Both the position numbers and the translations under genes were made by a program. 11,245 nucleotides of DNA, from positions 1 through 11,245 of the forward strand of contig JAUXBV010000049.1 of NCBI GenBank assembly GCA_030619215.1, in the 5' to 3' direction. Within the stretch, counting starts at the first letter, position 1; every line of letters begins with the position of its first letter. Below, in pieces: positions 1 through 6,156 of this stretch. Source of the DNA: Fibrobacterota bacterium. Lineage in GTDB: Bacteria; Fibrobacterota; Chitinivibrionia; Chitinivibrionales; JANQEN01. The notes under the pieces are model-generated. The model saw nothing but the letters and a program-made list of their open reading frames with translations, did not search any database and was not told where the DNA came from.

Positions 1-1
1 G

Positions 2-229
2 GCCTCACCGCTGCCGCCTGATGCTTTTCACACGGGTATGACCGTTTTTGATGCCATTTACAATCCCGCTGAAACGCAATTCCTCACGTATGCAAAACAG
101 GCGGGCTGCCGGGCCCAGAACGGCCTGCTTATGCTCGTGTATCAGGGACTGGCGTCCTTTCACTATTGGACAGGGGTTGAGGCGGGAATTGATTTGTTAG
201 ATCTGGATGAATTGCAGTCACTGATTTAA
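2..229 (+). CDS. aroE: Shikimate dehydrogenase, C-terminal part (5' end outside window)
   Basis: This is the last 75 codons of a gene entering from the left edge; frame 2 is open from base 2, upstream of the first visible ATG at 38. The product fits the C-terminal end of shikimate dehydrogenase, which reduces 3-dehydroshikimate to shikimate with NADPH in aromatic amino acid synthesis in the cytoplasm. Visible hallmarks are the strand-loop VFDAIYNPAET, then the NGLLMLVYQG segment whose Gln normally contacts shikimate, then ASFHYWTG. The N-terminal catalytic Lys/Asp are off the window. The gene could also be the C-terminal half of a fused aroD-aroE protein, which cannot be decided here. Its TAA stop adjoins the 68-bp repeat that separates it from pyk. 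Confidence 0.9.
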   Translation, partial: ASPLPPDAFHTGMTVFDAIYNPAETQFLTYAKQAGCRAQNGLLMLVYQGLASFHYWTGVEAGIDLLDLDELQSLI

Positions 230-297
230 CAGTGTGTTAAGCAGAAGGGCATGGAAATGACCTTTCTGCTTCTACACAATGTTATGCTTTAGTATAA
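230..297 (+). repeat. 68-bp palindromic intergenic repeat, copy 1
   Basis: The order is a 19-nt left arm (CAGTGTGTTAAGCAGAAGG), a 12-nt loop at 249-260, and a 37-nt right part beginning CCTTTCTGCTT and ending AGTATAA. The arms pair as AAGCAGA-AGG against CCTTTCTGCTT with one bulged base, and the outer bases CAgTGTG/CAtTGTG also pair. A second copy lies in reverse orientation at 6043-6110. It is identical in both arms except one C/T change, but only about half of the loop bases match. The right end itself contains a short imperfect dyad (TTATgCTttAGtATAA). It could be a small non-autonomous mobile element or a structured RNA element. No U-tract follows the stem, so it is not a classic terminator. 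Confidence 0.8.
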
Positions 298-298
298 T
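271..298 (+). promoter_or_regulatory. Possible pyk promoter carried by the repeat
   Basis: TCTACA (271-276), a 16-bp spacer and a perfect TATAAT (293-298) face pyk. Most of the promoter lies inside the right arm of the 68-bp repeat; only the final T of the -10 is outside it. A start near 304-306 would leave a very short leader containing the Shine-Dalgarno-like TAAGGA (306-311). The match is by eye only. Confidence 0.4.
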
Positions 299-316
299 TG
301 AGTAATAAGGAATCAG

Positions 317-1741
317 ATGTTTAACAAAACGAAATTGATTGTGACTATCGGCCCATCATCAAGCAGTAGGGTAGTAATAAGAAAGTTGCTGTCATCCGGT
401 ATAGATGTAGCCCGGATCAATTGTTCCCACGCCTCTCAAAAAGAGCATGATAGGGTTATAAAAAGAATTCGGTCCCTTGCTAAAGAAATGAATAAATCCG
501 TTGCAATACTTTTAGACCTTCAGGGGCCGAAGATAAGAACAGGCAGGTTGCAAGGCGGTAAACCGGTTGAATTGAAAAAAAATAATACTGTGCAAATAAC
601 CGGCAGGGATATTGCCGGAACAGCGGATATTATAGCAACCGGTTATAAGAGTCTGGCCGGGGATGTTAACAAAGGTGATACCGTTCTTGTTGATGACGGC
701 CTTATTGAGTTGAGAGTATTATCCAGCGAAAAAGATACGGTCACTTGCAAAGTTATTAACGGCGGGATATTAAAAGAGCATAAGGGTATAAACCTGCCGG
801 GGGTGAAAGTCTCTGTTCCTTCCTTAACAGAAAAGGATAAGGATGATTTGATTTTTGGTATTACATCGGGTGTTGATTACGTTGCACTCTCCTTTGTGAG
901 AAGTGCTGATGATATAAAACGGATAAAACGGATTATTCGAAAGCATAAAGCCGATATCCCGGTCATTGCAAAGATTGAAAAACCGGAAGCGGTTGATGAC
1001 CTTGACGAAATATTAAAAGCGGCTGACGGCATTATGGTTGCACGGGGAGACCTCGGGGTCGAGTTACGTGCCGAGCAGGTGCCAACGATACAGAAACAAA
1101 TTATAAGAAAAGCGGTCAACGCAAACAAACCTGTCGTTACAGCAACCCAGATGCTGGAGTCAATGATCGGGAATCCGATACCAACACGGGCGGAAGCATC
1201 GGATGTTGCCAATGCAGTTTTTGACGGCACTGATGCGGTAATGCTTTCCGGAGAAACAGCCGTAGGGAAATATCCATTAAGGGCGGTGCAGATAATGGAA
1301 AAGATCGTCACGCAGGCTGAGCACTCCCCGTTTATGAAATATAATTTGCACTATGAGAAAAGCCCGGACGACCTTGTACCCCATGCCATAGCGCAATCCT
1401 GTGTAAACATTCTCCATGAGGTTGATGCAAAGGCGATTGTCAATTTTTCCTGGTCAGGCAGAACCGCAAAGCTCATCTCAAAACAGAGGCCGTCAAAACC
1501 GGTTTATGTGTTTACCCCGTTTATTGAGAAGTATCATCGTCTTTCCCTTATATGGGGTGTATACCCTTTGTTAATAAAGCCTATGGATGACACAAAGCGT
1601 TTAATTGAAACAGGGGAGAAAATTCTCATTAATAAAGGGTATGTAAAAAAGGGAGAACTGATAATAATTGTTACAGGCCTTGCGCTTAAAAGCGGCACAA
1701 CAAACCTTATTAAAATTCACAGAATTGGCCGGGAAGATTAA
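317..1741 (+). CDS. pyk: Pyruvate kinase
   Basis: It transfers phosphate from phosphoenolpyruvate to ADP as the last step of glycolysis, in the cytoplasm. The 474-residue length is normal for a bacterial enzyme without the extra C-terminal PEP-utiliser domain. Visible in order: N-terminal TKLIVTIGPSS; LLDLQGPKIRTG (65-76); the lid (B) domain at roughly 77-167; the pyruvate kinase signature VIAKIEKPEAVDD (216-228) with catalytic Lys219; MVARGDLGVE (240-249); PVVTATQMLESM (272-283); and a C-terminal domain ending SGTTNLIKIHRIG. The ATG at 317 has TAAGGA five bases upstream. The residues matching rabbit Thr113/Lys114/Glu117 are Leu68/Gln69/Lys72, the signature of the K+-independent clade. RINCSHAS replaces the usual RLNFSHG. 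The gene is convergent with larB, with only 12 bp between the stops and no visible terminator. Confidence 0.96.
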   Translation: MFNKTKLIVTIGPSSSSRVVIRKLLSSGIDVARINCSHASQKEHDRVIKRIRSLAKEMNKSVAILLDLQGPKIRTGRLQGGKPVELKKNNTVQITGRDIAGTADIIATGYKSLAGDVNKGDTVLVDDGLIELRVLSSEKDTVTCKVINGGILKEHKGINLPGVKVSVPSLTEKDKDDLIFGITSGVDYVALSFVRSADDIKRIKRIIRKHKADIPVIAKIEKPEAVDDLDEILKAADGIMVARGDLGVELRAEQVPTIQKQIIRKAVNANKPVVTATQMLESMIGNPIPTRAEASDVANAVFDGTDAVMLSGETAVGKYPLRAVQIMEKIVTQAEHSPFMKYNLHYEKSPDDLVPHAIAQSCVNILHEVDAKAIVNFSWSGRTAKLISKQRPSKPVYVFTPFIEKYHRLSLIWGVYPLLIKPMDDTKRLIETGEKILINKGYVKKGELIIIVTGLALKSGTTNLIKIHRIGRED

Positions 1742-1753
1742 ATTGACAAGAAA

Positions 1754-2503
1754 TTATAATTTATTTATCATGCTCGCCACATACCCTGCACCGAATCCGT
1801 TATCGATATTTACGATGCTGACGCCATTTGCACAGCTTGTCAACATGCCAAGCAATGCAGAGATGCCGCCGAAGTTTGCGCCATAGCCGATACTTGTCGG
1901 CACGGCAATAATCGGTTTGTCAACCAGTCCCCCAACGACGCTTGCGAGCGCTCCTTCCATTCCGGCGACGACGACTATTACTCTGGATCCTCTAATTAAA
2001 TCTAATTTGTCCATTAGCCTGTGTATGCCCGCGACACCGACATCAAAGGTTTTTTCCACCCTGTTGCCTAATTCTTCTGCTGTAAATACCGCCTCTTCGG
2101 CGACAGGAATATCAGAGGTGCCTGCAGATACCACGGATATGTAAGTCTTGGGGATTTTCAGTTTTTTTCTTCTTATGGCGATGATTCTTGCAGTGCTGTT
2201 GTAAACCGCATCCTCACATATTGTTTTAACGGCATTATACGCTTCCTCTGTTGCCCTTGTTGCAAGTATGTTGTTGTCGCTGCGGTTTAACATACACTCA
2301 ATAATTTCCTTTATTTGATCAATAGTTTTTCCCGGGCAGTAAATAACCTCGGGGTATCCGCTCCGAAGCTCCCTGTGCAGGTCAATTTTTGTATGTCCGA
2401 TGTCTTTAAACGGCAAGTCGCGTAGCTGGTTAAATGCAGCCTCAATGTCTATCTCACCCTGTTTTACACCTTCCAATAGTTTTTTTATGTCTTCAGCATT
2501 CAT
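1754..2503 (-). CDS. larB: LarB, pyridinium-3,5-biscarboxylic acid mononucleotide synthase
   Basis: LarB carboxylates nicotinic acid adenine dinucleotide at C5 of the pyridine ring and releases AMP, the first step of nickel-pincer nucleotide (NPN) synthesis. The 249-residue product has the family layout: a helical N-terminal part (1-115) and a C-terminal domain related to PurE (AIR carboxylase). Family-like motifs are ISVVSAGTSDIPVAEEA, DVGVAGIHR, VVVAGMEGALASVVGGL, IAVPTSIGYGANFGG and MLTSCANGVSIVNIDNGFGAG. Cys224 in the last motif matches the Cys known to form a covalent adduct with the pyridine ring. It is the third gene of the lar operon, 17 bp after larE, with AGGAA upstream of its ATG. 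Its stop nearly abuts that of convergent pyk. Confidence 0.95.
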   Translation of the reverse strand: MNAEDIKKLLEGVKQGEIDIEAAFNQLRDLPFKDIGHTKIDLHRELRSGYPEVIYCPGKTIDQIKEIIECMLNRSDNNILATRATEEAYNAVKTICEDAVYNSTARIIAIRRKKLKIPKTYISVVSAGTSDIPVAEEAVFTAEELGNRVEKTFDVGVAGIHRLMDKLDLIRGSRVIVVVAGMEGALASVVGGLVDKPIIAVPTSIGYGANFGGISALLGMLTSCANGVSIVNIDNGFGAGYVASMINKL

Positions 2504-2520
2504 AAATTTATTCCTATATA

Positions 2521-3324
2521 TTATTTGTTACAGGTTTTGTTCATACTTCCCATTCGATACCCCAAAATGTCAATAGTTACATAGGAGAAGCCCAGTTCTT
2601 TAAGTTTATTATAAATTTTGTCTGAAATTTCTTCTTCTAAAATACTTTGCAGCTTTTCCCTATTGATTTCAATACGGGCAAGGTTACCGTGGCTCCTCAC
2701 TCTGATAAACTTAAATCCAAGGTCTATTAAATATTTTTCAGCTTTTTCAATTCGCTCTATCTCTTCCAGTGTTATTTCATGATCAAAAGGAATCCGCGTT
2801 AAAAGGCATGCGTAAGGAGGTTTGTCCCAGGTCGGAAGACTCAGCTCTTTTGAGATTGCCCGTATATCTTCTTTTGTTAATCCATTTTCGCGCAGAGGGC
2901 TTATTACCTGCAACTCTTTCAGTGCTTTCAACCCGGGTCTGAAATCATCCATGTCATCGCTGTTGGTGCCATCCAGAAGATTCGTAAAGCCCTGCCTTTT
3001 GGTAATCTCTTGCAGGCTGCTGAAAATTGCCTTTTTGCAGAGATAGCACCTGTTTTCAGGATTGTATTTAATAGTATCAATAAATGGAACTTTTATTATT
3101 TGATGTTTGATGTTAAATTGGTTAGTAATCTCTTTTGCCTCTTCTATTTCCCATCCGGCAATATACGGGGCGTCAACAGTTAATGCTATCACCTTTTCTC
3201 CCAATGCTTCCTTTGCAGCAACCAGTAAAAAAGTGCTGTCGACTCCAGCGGAGAAGGCAACCGCTGCGTTACCCAGGTTTTTTAAATAAGCAATAAGAGT
3301 ATTGTATTTCGTGTTATTGATCAT
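2521..3324 (-). CDS. larE: LarE, sulfur transferase of NPN cofactor synthesis
   Basis: LarE adenylates the pyridinium biscarboxylate made by LarB and replaces two carboxyl oxygens with sulfur. The 267-residue protein has the PP-loop ATPase motif AFSAGVDST (23-31), NPENRCYLCKKAIF (88-101), LDGTNSDD (117-124) and WDKPPYACLLTRIPF (166-180). Cys173 in the last motif matches the sacrificial Cys176 of Lactobacillus plantarum LarE. Two more cysteines, Cys93 and Cys96 (CxxC), are present. LarE proteins that carry a three-cysteine [4Fe-4S] cluster act catalytically instead of sacrificing a Cys, so this one might do so; that is inference. Its ATG lies inside the larC stop region (11-bp overlap), which suggests translational coupling. 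Confidence 0.94.
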   Translation of the reverse strand: MINNTKYNTLIAYLKNLGNAAVAFSAGVDSTFLLVAAKEALGEKVIALTVDAPYIAGWEIEEAKEITNQFNIKHQIIKVPFIDTIKYNPENRCYLCKKAIFSSLQEITKRQGFTNLLDGTNSDDMDDFRPGLKALKELQVISPLRENGLTKEDIRAISKELSLPTWDKPPYACLLTRIPFDHEITLEEIERIEKAEKYLIDLGFKFIRVRSHGNLARIEINREKLQSILEEEISDKIYNKLKELGFSYVTIDILGYRMGSMNKTCNK

Positions 3325-4510
3325 CCGGTTTTACCAGGTTTGAAACTTCGTTATAAATTTCCTGAATAGAAACATTTTTCTCTCCGGCAATCTGCTTACA
3401 TTCCTCATATTCAGGTTTTACCCGTATAATTTTATCGTTATAATAGGCGGTTTTAACGGTAATTTCTCCGAACTTTGTTTTTATCTTTTTAAAATCGCGT
3501 TTCAGGTTAAATTTATCGACGCTATATTTTCTGACGCCAAGTGTGGTTGTCTCTTTAAAAATGGTCTCAATTATTTCCCTCTCTTTACTCGGATTGCATA
3601 ATACACTCAATATGTTGCCAGGTCTTGATTTTTTCATAATTAAGGATGAGAGATAAGTATCCAGGGCCCCTTTACTAAAAAGTTTTTCCATTACATGCTC
3701 ATACAATTCAGGGTTCATATCGTCGATGTTGCATTCTATAACAACTGCTTTTTCTCTTTCTACACCTTTACCATAAGAAGGCTCCTCAGTTTTTTCACCA
3801 AAGCATACTCGCAAGATATTTGGTATATCCATATCCTTTGAACCGATACCATAGCCTAATTTGTTAATTGTAAAATCTGTCTTTTCAGTAAACTCATCAA
3901 CAAGTGTCGCAAGGATCGCTGCGCCTGTCGGTGTGGTTGTTTCTGATTGGACAGCGCCTGTTTTAACAGGAACACCGTGTAATATTTCCATGGTTGCAGG
4001 AGCAGGAATCGGAAGCGTCCCGTGTTTACATTTTACAAATCCGCCGCCGAGCTCAACCGGGGAGCATATAACTTTGCCTATTTTCAAAGAATCAAAACAG
4101 ATGGCAGCACCGACAATGTCTACTATAGAATCAACAGCACCTACCTCATGAAAATGGATTTTTTCTATTGGCATTCCATGGATTTTTGATTCAGCTTCAG
4201 CAAGTTTCTGAAACATGGTTTTGCTTGTGGTTTTTACCCTTTCATTCAGGGAGCTGGAATCTATTATTTGCTCGATGTCTTTAAGATTTCGGTGAGGATG
4301 TTTATCCTGTTTATTTGTAAGAATAACGTTGACATGGGTGCCTTCAATATGATGCCGTTTTTCCCGGCTTACTTCAATCGTATATCCGGAAAGATTTAAT
4401 TTGGCAAGCTCTGAAATTAAAAAGCCTTTATCAACCCCAAGGTCGATCATTGCTCCAAGGTTCATATCTCCGCTGATCCCGGCAAAACAATCATAATAGA
4501 GAATCTTCAT
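3314..4510 (-). CDS. larC: LarC, nickel insertase (CTP-dependent cyclometallase) for NPN cofactor
   Basis: LarC inserts Ni into the dithiolated pyridinium nucleotide, forming the C-Ni and S-Ni bonds of the NPN cofactor. The 398-residue product is full length in one frame, whereas Lactobacillus plantarum larC is split into larC1 and larC2 joined by programmed frameshifting. Motifs: DCFAGISGDMNLGAMIDLG (7-25), IHFHEVGAVDSIVDIVGA (118-135), LPIPAPATMEIL (166-177), TPTGAAILATLVDEF (193-207), the C-terminal domain start ECNIDDMNPELYEHVMEKL (259-277), and VKPEYEECKQIA near the end. There is no His-rich stretch. It is the first gene of the lar operon; the ATG at 4510 has only a weak GAAG upstream. 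The partner enzyme LarA is not in this window. Confidence 0.95.
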   Translation of the reverse strand: MKILYYDCFAGISGDMNLGAMIDLGVDKGFLISELAKLNLSGYTIEVSREKRHHIEGTHVNVILTNKQDKHPHRNLKDIEQIIDSSSLNERVKTTSKTMFQKLAEAESKIHGMPIEKIHFHEVGAVDSIVDIVGAAICFDSLKIGKVICSPVELGGGFVKCKHGTLPIPAPATMEILHGVPVKTGAVQSETTTPTGAAILATLVDEFTEKTDFTINKLGYGIGSKDMDIPNILRVCFGEKTEEPSYGKGVEREKAVVIECNIDDMNPELYEHVMEKLFSKGALDTYLSSLIMKKSRPGNILSVLCNPSKEREIIETIFKETTTLGVRKYSVDKFNLKRDFKKIKTKFGEITVKTAYYNDKIIRVKPEYEECKQIAGEKNVSIQEIYNEVSNLVKPDDQ

Positions 4511-4651
4511 AATATACGCTTCTTTTTTTTGGTGATAGCTTAGCCCTTGTTCAAGAGTTAACGGTTCAAAGGTTTAAAGGTTTGGGACAGACAACTCTGA
4601 ACTGGGAACCCTGAACCCTGAAACGTTTTTTGAGTTTATAAATATAAGGTA

Positions 4652-4668
4652 ATCCAGCGAAGCTGGAT
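4652..4668 (-). other. Perfect short hairpin in the presumed lar leader
   Basis: ATCCAGC and GCTGGAT pair perfectly (7 bp) around a 3-nt loop. On the minus strand this lies 142 nt before the larC ATG, next to the large inverted repeat. No T-run follows on that strand, so it is not an obvious terminator. Confidence 0.5.
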
Positions 4669-4669
4669 A

Positions 4670-4765
4670 AGATTCTCTACGTCTGAATAATCTACGAAAA
4701 AACGCGAAGTCCTTTAACCTTTTTAAGCAGGTCAACAGGGTAGATAATTCAGACAGAGAGAATCT
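4670..4765. repeat. Inverted repeat with 26-bp arms upstream of larC
   Basis: The left arm 4670-4695 (begins AGATTCTCTACGTCTGAAT) pairs with the right arm 4740-4765 (begins GTAGATAATTCAGACAG) with three mismatches in 26, around a 44-nt centre. In the lar transcript this would be a long stem-loop in the leader. As DNA it looks like a small MITE-type element. Only one copy is in the window and no clear target duplication is visible. Confidence 0.65.
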
Positions 4766-4869
4766 AATAAGAAAAATACGTACTGTTGTGAACAATTTCT
4801 AAATAAATAACTGTAAATACCAATTTATTGCAATGAATGAGGAATTTTTTACAATGGTGGTGTTATGAT

Positions 4870-4899
4870 TTGACATTTAGTGCTACGCACACCTATTTT
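4870..4899 (+). promoter_or_regulatory. Promoter of the porin gene
   Basis: A consensus -35 TTGACA (4870-4875) is followed after 18 bp by TATTTT (4894-4899). A start near 4906 would give a leader of about 75 nt to the GTG at 4983. Candidate repressor half-sites lie between the boxes and just after the -10. Confidence 0.55.
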
Positions 4900-4930
4900 A
4901 ACAGTAGCACAAATATCATTTTAGTAGCAC
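4880..4930 (+). promoter_or_regulatory. Candidate operator, possibly NikR: GTGCTAC / GTAGCAC / GTAGCAC
   Basis: GTGCTAC (4880-4886) and GTAGCAC (4904-4910) form an exact inverted pair with a 17-bp spacer. A second GTAGCAC follows at 4924-4930, 20 bp from the first, as a direct repeat. The inverted pair brackets the -10 box, a classic repressor position. From memory, non-enterobacterial NikR sites resemble GTGTTAC-(13-15)-GTAACAC. The words match well, but the 17-bp spacer does not, so assignment to the NikR encoded at 10196-10612 is inference. A related arrangement is at 5966-5992. Confidence 0.5.
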
Positions 4931-4982
4931 GATTATTAACCTTAGTGTAAATAATTCAAAACAATAACAAAGGAGGATTAAT

Positions 4983-5930
4983 GTGTTTTCACAAAACAAG
5001 TTATTAGGTCTTTTGACTGTTTTTGTGCTCTTCGTTTCCTTTACCTATTCAGAACCGGAAAAGGAGAATATTATTGAACTTGCTCCATCTGCCGTTCTTG
5101 AAGTCGATGTATTACAATCGTTTGCCGACGATGATAAAACCGGCAGCTCTGAAGTGGGAAGGCTTGAAACCGGTGTGGAGGCTGCTGTCGGCGAAAAGGT
5201 GGAAGCCGGGCTTTTTGTTGAATTAGGAGAAGATAATGCGATAGGATTACTTGAGACCTGGTTCACCTTCAGGCCGGTTGAAGCACTTTCTTTAACAGCA
5301 GGCCGGTTGACCATGCCCTTTGGTGAGTATGCTACAGAGCTTTTTACCGACCCCCTTGTAATGTGTGGTTATGAAGACGAGGGTAGTATTGGAATCCCCG
5401 GCGCTGAGACTATCTTTCCGGGTTTCATTGCAGGAGTTGATGTAAGCGGCTTCCATGCTATGGCAGGTGTTTACAATGCATCTTTTTCCGAACGGTTTGA
5501 AGCTTTTTGTGTAAAGCTTGGGTACGCTTTTAAAGATATTGTATCTGCAGGCGCATCAGCGCGTTTTGAGCCGTCGTCAAAGATTGATCTCGATGTTTCT
5601 CTTTCTGTCACACCGGTGTCCTTTTTTACTGTGATCGGTGAGGTATACACCGGTCTCAATGATGGTGAAGGTGATAACAGGCTTCTTGGCATACACACCG
5701 AGCTTGATATCATACCGGTTGAACAGCTTATCATACCGTTGCGCTTCGGGAGGCTGGTTGATAATCGCGAGAAAGGTTCAGGAAGTATGCAGCTTGCCGG
5801 GGGTGCAAGGTATTTATTCAATGACCATATCACCTTTGGCATTGAGTTCAATTCCAATGCCGTAATCTCGAATGGTGAAACAGGGGACTTTGACAATATC
5901 GGGATCAGGTTCGGTTTTGGCATTGAGTAA
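4983..5930 (+). CDS. Outer-membrane porin-like protein (LbtU-type beta-barrel)
   Basis: The 315-residue product begins with an apparent Sec signal peptide (MFSQNKLLGLLTVFVLFVSF, probable cleavage near residue 23). It continues as alternating polar/hydrophobic strands with many Gly and aromatic residues, ending IRFGFGIE. Segments such as AVLEVDVLQSF, LLETWFTFRPVEALSLTAGR and PFGEYAT followed by FPGFIAGVDVSGFHAMAGVYN resemble the LbtU-like porins of Gram-negative bacteria; the family assignment is from recognition only. The start is GTG at 4983, six bases after AGGAGG (4971-4976). An ATG two bases upstream (4981) is out of frame and stops after eight codons. With the operator in front and the nickel genes downstream, import of a nickel species is a reasonable but unproven guess. 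Confidence 0.72.
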   Translation: MFSQNKLLGLLTVFVLFVSFTYSEPEKENIIELAPSAVLEVDVLQSFADDDKTGSSEVGRLETGVEAAVGEKVEAGLFVELGEDNAIGLLETWFTFRPVEALSLTAGRLTMPFGEYATELFTDPLVMCGYEDEGSIGIPGAETIFPGFIAGVDVSGFHAMAGVYNASFSERFEAFCVKLGYAFKDIVSAGASARFEPSSKIDLDVSLSVTPVSFFTVIGEVYTGLNDGEGDNRLLGIHTELDIIPVEQLIIPLRFGRLVDNREKGSGSMQLAGGARYLFNDHITFGIEFNSNAVISNGETGDFDNIGIRFGFGIE

Positions 5931-5955
5931 AAAATAGTTGAGTATTAATCTTTTT

Positions 5956-5984
5956 TTGATTATAGGTAGCATTATTATTATATT
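5956..5984 (+). promoter_or_regulatory. Promoter for the lipoprotein gene (long leader)
   Basis: TTGATT (5956-5961), exactly 17 bp, and TATATT (5979-5984) make a good sigma-70-type promoter facing right. Transcription from about 5991 would run through three stem-loops before the ATG at 6273, giving a leader of about 280 nt. Confidence 0.5.
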
Positions 5985-5992
5985 AGTAACAC
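5966..5992 (+). promoter_or_regulatory. Candidate operator, second site: GTAGCAT-N13-GTAACAC
   Basis: GTAGCAT (5966-5972) and GTAACAC (5986-5992) are 20 bp apart as direct repeats, the same offset as the two GTAGCAC words at 4904 and 4924. Both second words are followed by GA. One word lies between the -35 and -10 boxes, starting four bases after the -35 as at the porin promoter; the other directly follows the -10. A weak third word, GTATTAA (5942-5948), sits 24 bp upstream, at the same offset as GTGCTAC in the porin site. A shared regulator for porin and lipoprotein is likely; NikR is the obvious candidate. Confidence 0.42.
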
Positions 5993-6042
5993 GAATGTCG
6001 ACAAATCTTGTAAACATTATTTAAACAAATCTTAATAGTGAG

Positions 6043-6110
6043 TTATACTAAAGCATAACATTGTGTAAAAGCAGAAAGGCTATTAACATATCCTTCTGCT
6101 TAACACACTG
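6043..6110 (-). repeat. 68-bp palindromic intergenic repeat, copy 2 (inverted)
   Basis: This is the reverse complement of the repeat at 230-297: 55 of 56 arm positions are identical, while the 12-nt loop (6080-6091) differs at about half of its bases. The stem AAGCAGAAAGG / CCTTCTGCTT has one bulge. Read on the minus strand, its outer arm carries TTTACA-N16-TATAAC, an outward promoter-like pair pointing at the 3' end of the porin gene. Confidence 0.8.
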
Positions 6111-6156
6111 TTTAAGCGGCAGGGCATATTTGATAGGACCTGTCCGCTTCTATAAT
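6111..6156 (+). repeat. Diverged, opposite-orientation relative of the 68-bp repeat
   Basis: Next to copy 2, TTTAAGCGGCAGG (6111-6123) pairs with CCTGTCCGCTT (6139-6149) around a 15-nt loop. The arms and the single bulge match the architecture of copy 1 (TTAAGCAGAAGG / CCTTTCTGCTT), and the following CTATAATG resembles CTACACAATG there. Compensating differences (GC/GC in place of AG/CT) keep the stem intact. Confidence 0.5.

Larger units (their letters stand above)
4511..4982. other. Divergent larC/porin intergenic region without a supported gene
   Basis: The 472 bp hold, from left to right: low-complexity copies of GGGTTCA and AAAGGTTT type words (about 4560-4625), a small perfect hairpin (4652-4668), a 26-bp-arm inverted repeat (4670-4765), an AT-rich stretch likely to hold the leftward lar promoter (4766-4868, no confident boxes), and the rightward porin promoter with half-sites (4870-4930). 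A minus-strand open frame across 4574-4795 consists mostly of the repeats and is not called. Confidence 0.7.

Noticed and set aside
241..270. Intrinsic terminator between aroE and pyk
   Set aside because: The stem is followed by mixed sequence, not a T-run, and the same structure recurs elsewhere as a repeat.
230..297. Integron attC site, because of the palindromic arms with a variable loop and GTTAAGC
   Set aside because: Only one core-like word (GTTRRRY type) is present, the matching RYYYAAC at the other end is missing, and the neighbours are housekeeping genes, not cassettes.
877..1311. Minus-strand open frame of 144 codons inside pyk
   Set aside because: It is a shadow of the pyruvate kinase frame, with no family resemblance and no ribosome binding site.
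4574..4795. Minus-strand 73-codon frame upstream of larC
   Set aside because: It runs through the inverted repeat and low-complexity GGGTTCA words and has no recognisable protein features.
4981..5007. ATG at 4981 as the porin start
   Set aside because: It is out of frame and stops after eight codons; GTG at 4983 opens the long frame with a signal peptide.
5471..5923. Minus-strand open frame of 150 codons inside the porin gene
   Set aside because: It is Ser/Pro-rich antisense of a well-supported coding frame.
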